Positions 16,516 through 16,762 of a stretch of DNA of 16,762 nucleotides are shown piece after piece. The notes beneath the pieces are model-generated. The model saw nothing but the letters and a program-made list of their open reading frames with translations. It searched no databases and was not told where the DNA came from. Numbering within the stretch: position 1 is the first letter of the stretch; each line of letters begins with the position of its first letter. The position numbers were made by a program, and so were the translations under genes. This DNA comes from CAXQRU01 sp964226685 (GTDB lineage: Bacteria; Pseudomonadota; Gammaproteobacteria; Pseudomonadales; Cellvibrionaceae): the NCBI GenBank assembly GCA_964226685.1, contig CAXQRU010000145.1, positions 1 through 16,762 of the forward strand, read 5' to 3'.

Positions 16516-16762
16516 ATGCTTCCTGCTAAATATCGAACTTACAATGAATTCATCTGCCAATATGGAACGGAGGTGGGTTATATAAGCAAAGGTTGGTATG
16601 ATAATTTCGGTGTGACAGAGGATGATTTTGTTGCGATATATAAAAATAATTATCACGATCAACTTATATTGTTTACTAAAAACAGTATTTATAGTGTAAA
16701 TAAACAGGTTACTAATATCATAAACTATGAAGATATTAATGAAATTTGTGTTAATTCAACAA
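16516..16762 (+). CDS. Candidate immunity protein, partial at the window edge
   Basis: An open frame with no stop to the end of the window, at least 82 residues, directly after the exoprotein gene. That is where cdiI immunity genes sit. The ATG at 16516 is chosen because GGTGA lies 5 bases upstream; an in-frame ATG at 16504, two bases after the exoprotein stop, would add MVKN but has no ribosome binding site. The protein starts MLPAKYRTYNEFICQYG and has an aromatic-rich middle (KGWYDNF, AIYKNNYHDQ). It then shows strand-like LILFTKNSIYSVNK followed by IINYEDINEI, a rhythm that loosely recalls bacterial PH-like domains. It has no signal peptide, as expected for a cytoplasmic immunity protein. 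GC is about 28%, far below the genes upstream. The function is inferred from position; the family is not recognised. Confidence 0.6.
   Translation, partial: MLPAKYRTYNEFICQYGTEVGYISKGWYDNFGVTEDDFVAIYKNNYHDQLILFTKNSIYSVNKQVTNIINYEDINEICVNST

Noticed and set aside
16438..16662. Antisense frame of 74 codons across the exoprotein end
   Set aside because: It overlaps the exoprotein's last codons and the candidate immunity gene, and it is Ile/Phe-rich as expected from AT-rich antisense DNA.

Overview
The window looks like a gammaproteobacterial chromosome fragment with moderate GC. It holds two unrelated envelope systems, both on the + strand, with tight gene packing and no RNA genes, insertion sequences or CRISPR arrays that I can see. 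The genus cannot be fixed from the sequence; an aquatic or marine gammaproteobacterium is a guess from the overall character of the proteins.

Region 1 (12-6352) is a compact copper/silver-type efflux operon. It encodes a DUF411 lipoprotein with a Cys-x-Cys-Cys motif, a TolC-family outer-membrane channel (CusC-like), a periplasmic adaptor (CusB-like) and a heavy-metal RND pump (CusA-like). The adaptor carries a short heavy-metal-binding segment at its N-terminus and a fused CusF-like metallochaperone domain at its C-terminus. All junctions are 4- or 8-bp overlaps with good ribosome binding sites, so translation is probably coupled. The operon promoter and any metal sensor lie upstream of the window. 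The gene products would form an envelope-spanning complex that takes periplasmic Cu(I)/Ag(I) and expels it across the outer membrane.

Region 2 (6353-6453) is a 101-bp gap with two small inverted repeats and no clear promoter.

Region 3 (6454-16762) is a two-partner secretion locus of the contact-dependent inhibition (CDI) / filamentous haemagglutinin type. It has a TpsB/CdiB outer-membrane transporter, then an intact 2771-residue TpsA/CdiA exoprotein, then a small partial gene that runs off the right edge. The exoprotein has, in order, a signal peptide, a TPS secretion domain, haemagglutinin repeats, a non-repetitive region in the position of the receptor-binding domain, more repeats, a Gly/Ala-rich pre-toxin region ending in NRQLH, a 300-residue extension with a glycine-rich hydrophobic segment, a twice-repeated DLPEGYR linker and a C-terminal domain of about 110 residues that I cannot assign to a toxin family. 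GC falls from about 50% in two sampled stretches of the repeat region to 37% over the toxin end and 28% over the last 262 bases. That gradient is typical of exchangeable toxin-immunity cassettes.

The part most likely to be undescribed is the C-terminal toxin domain (about 16170-16499) and the small AT-rich candidate immunity gene next to it (16516 to the edge).
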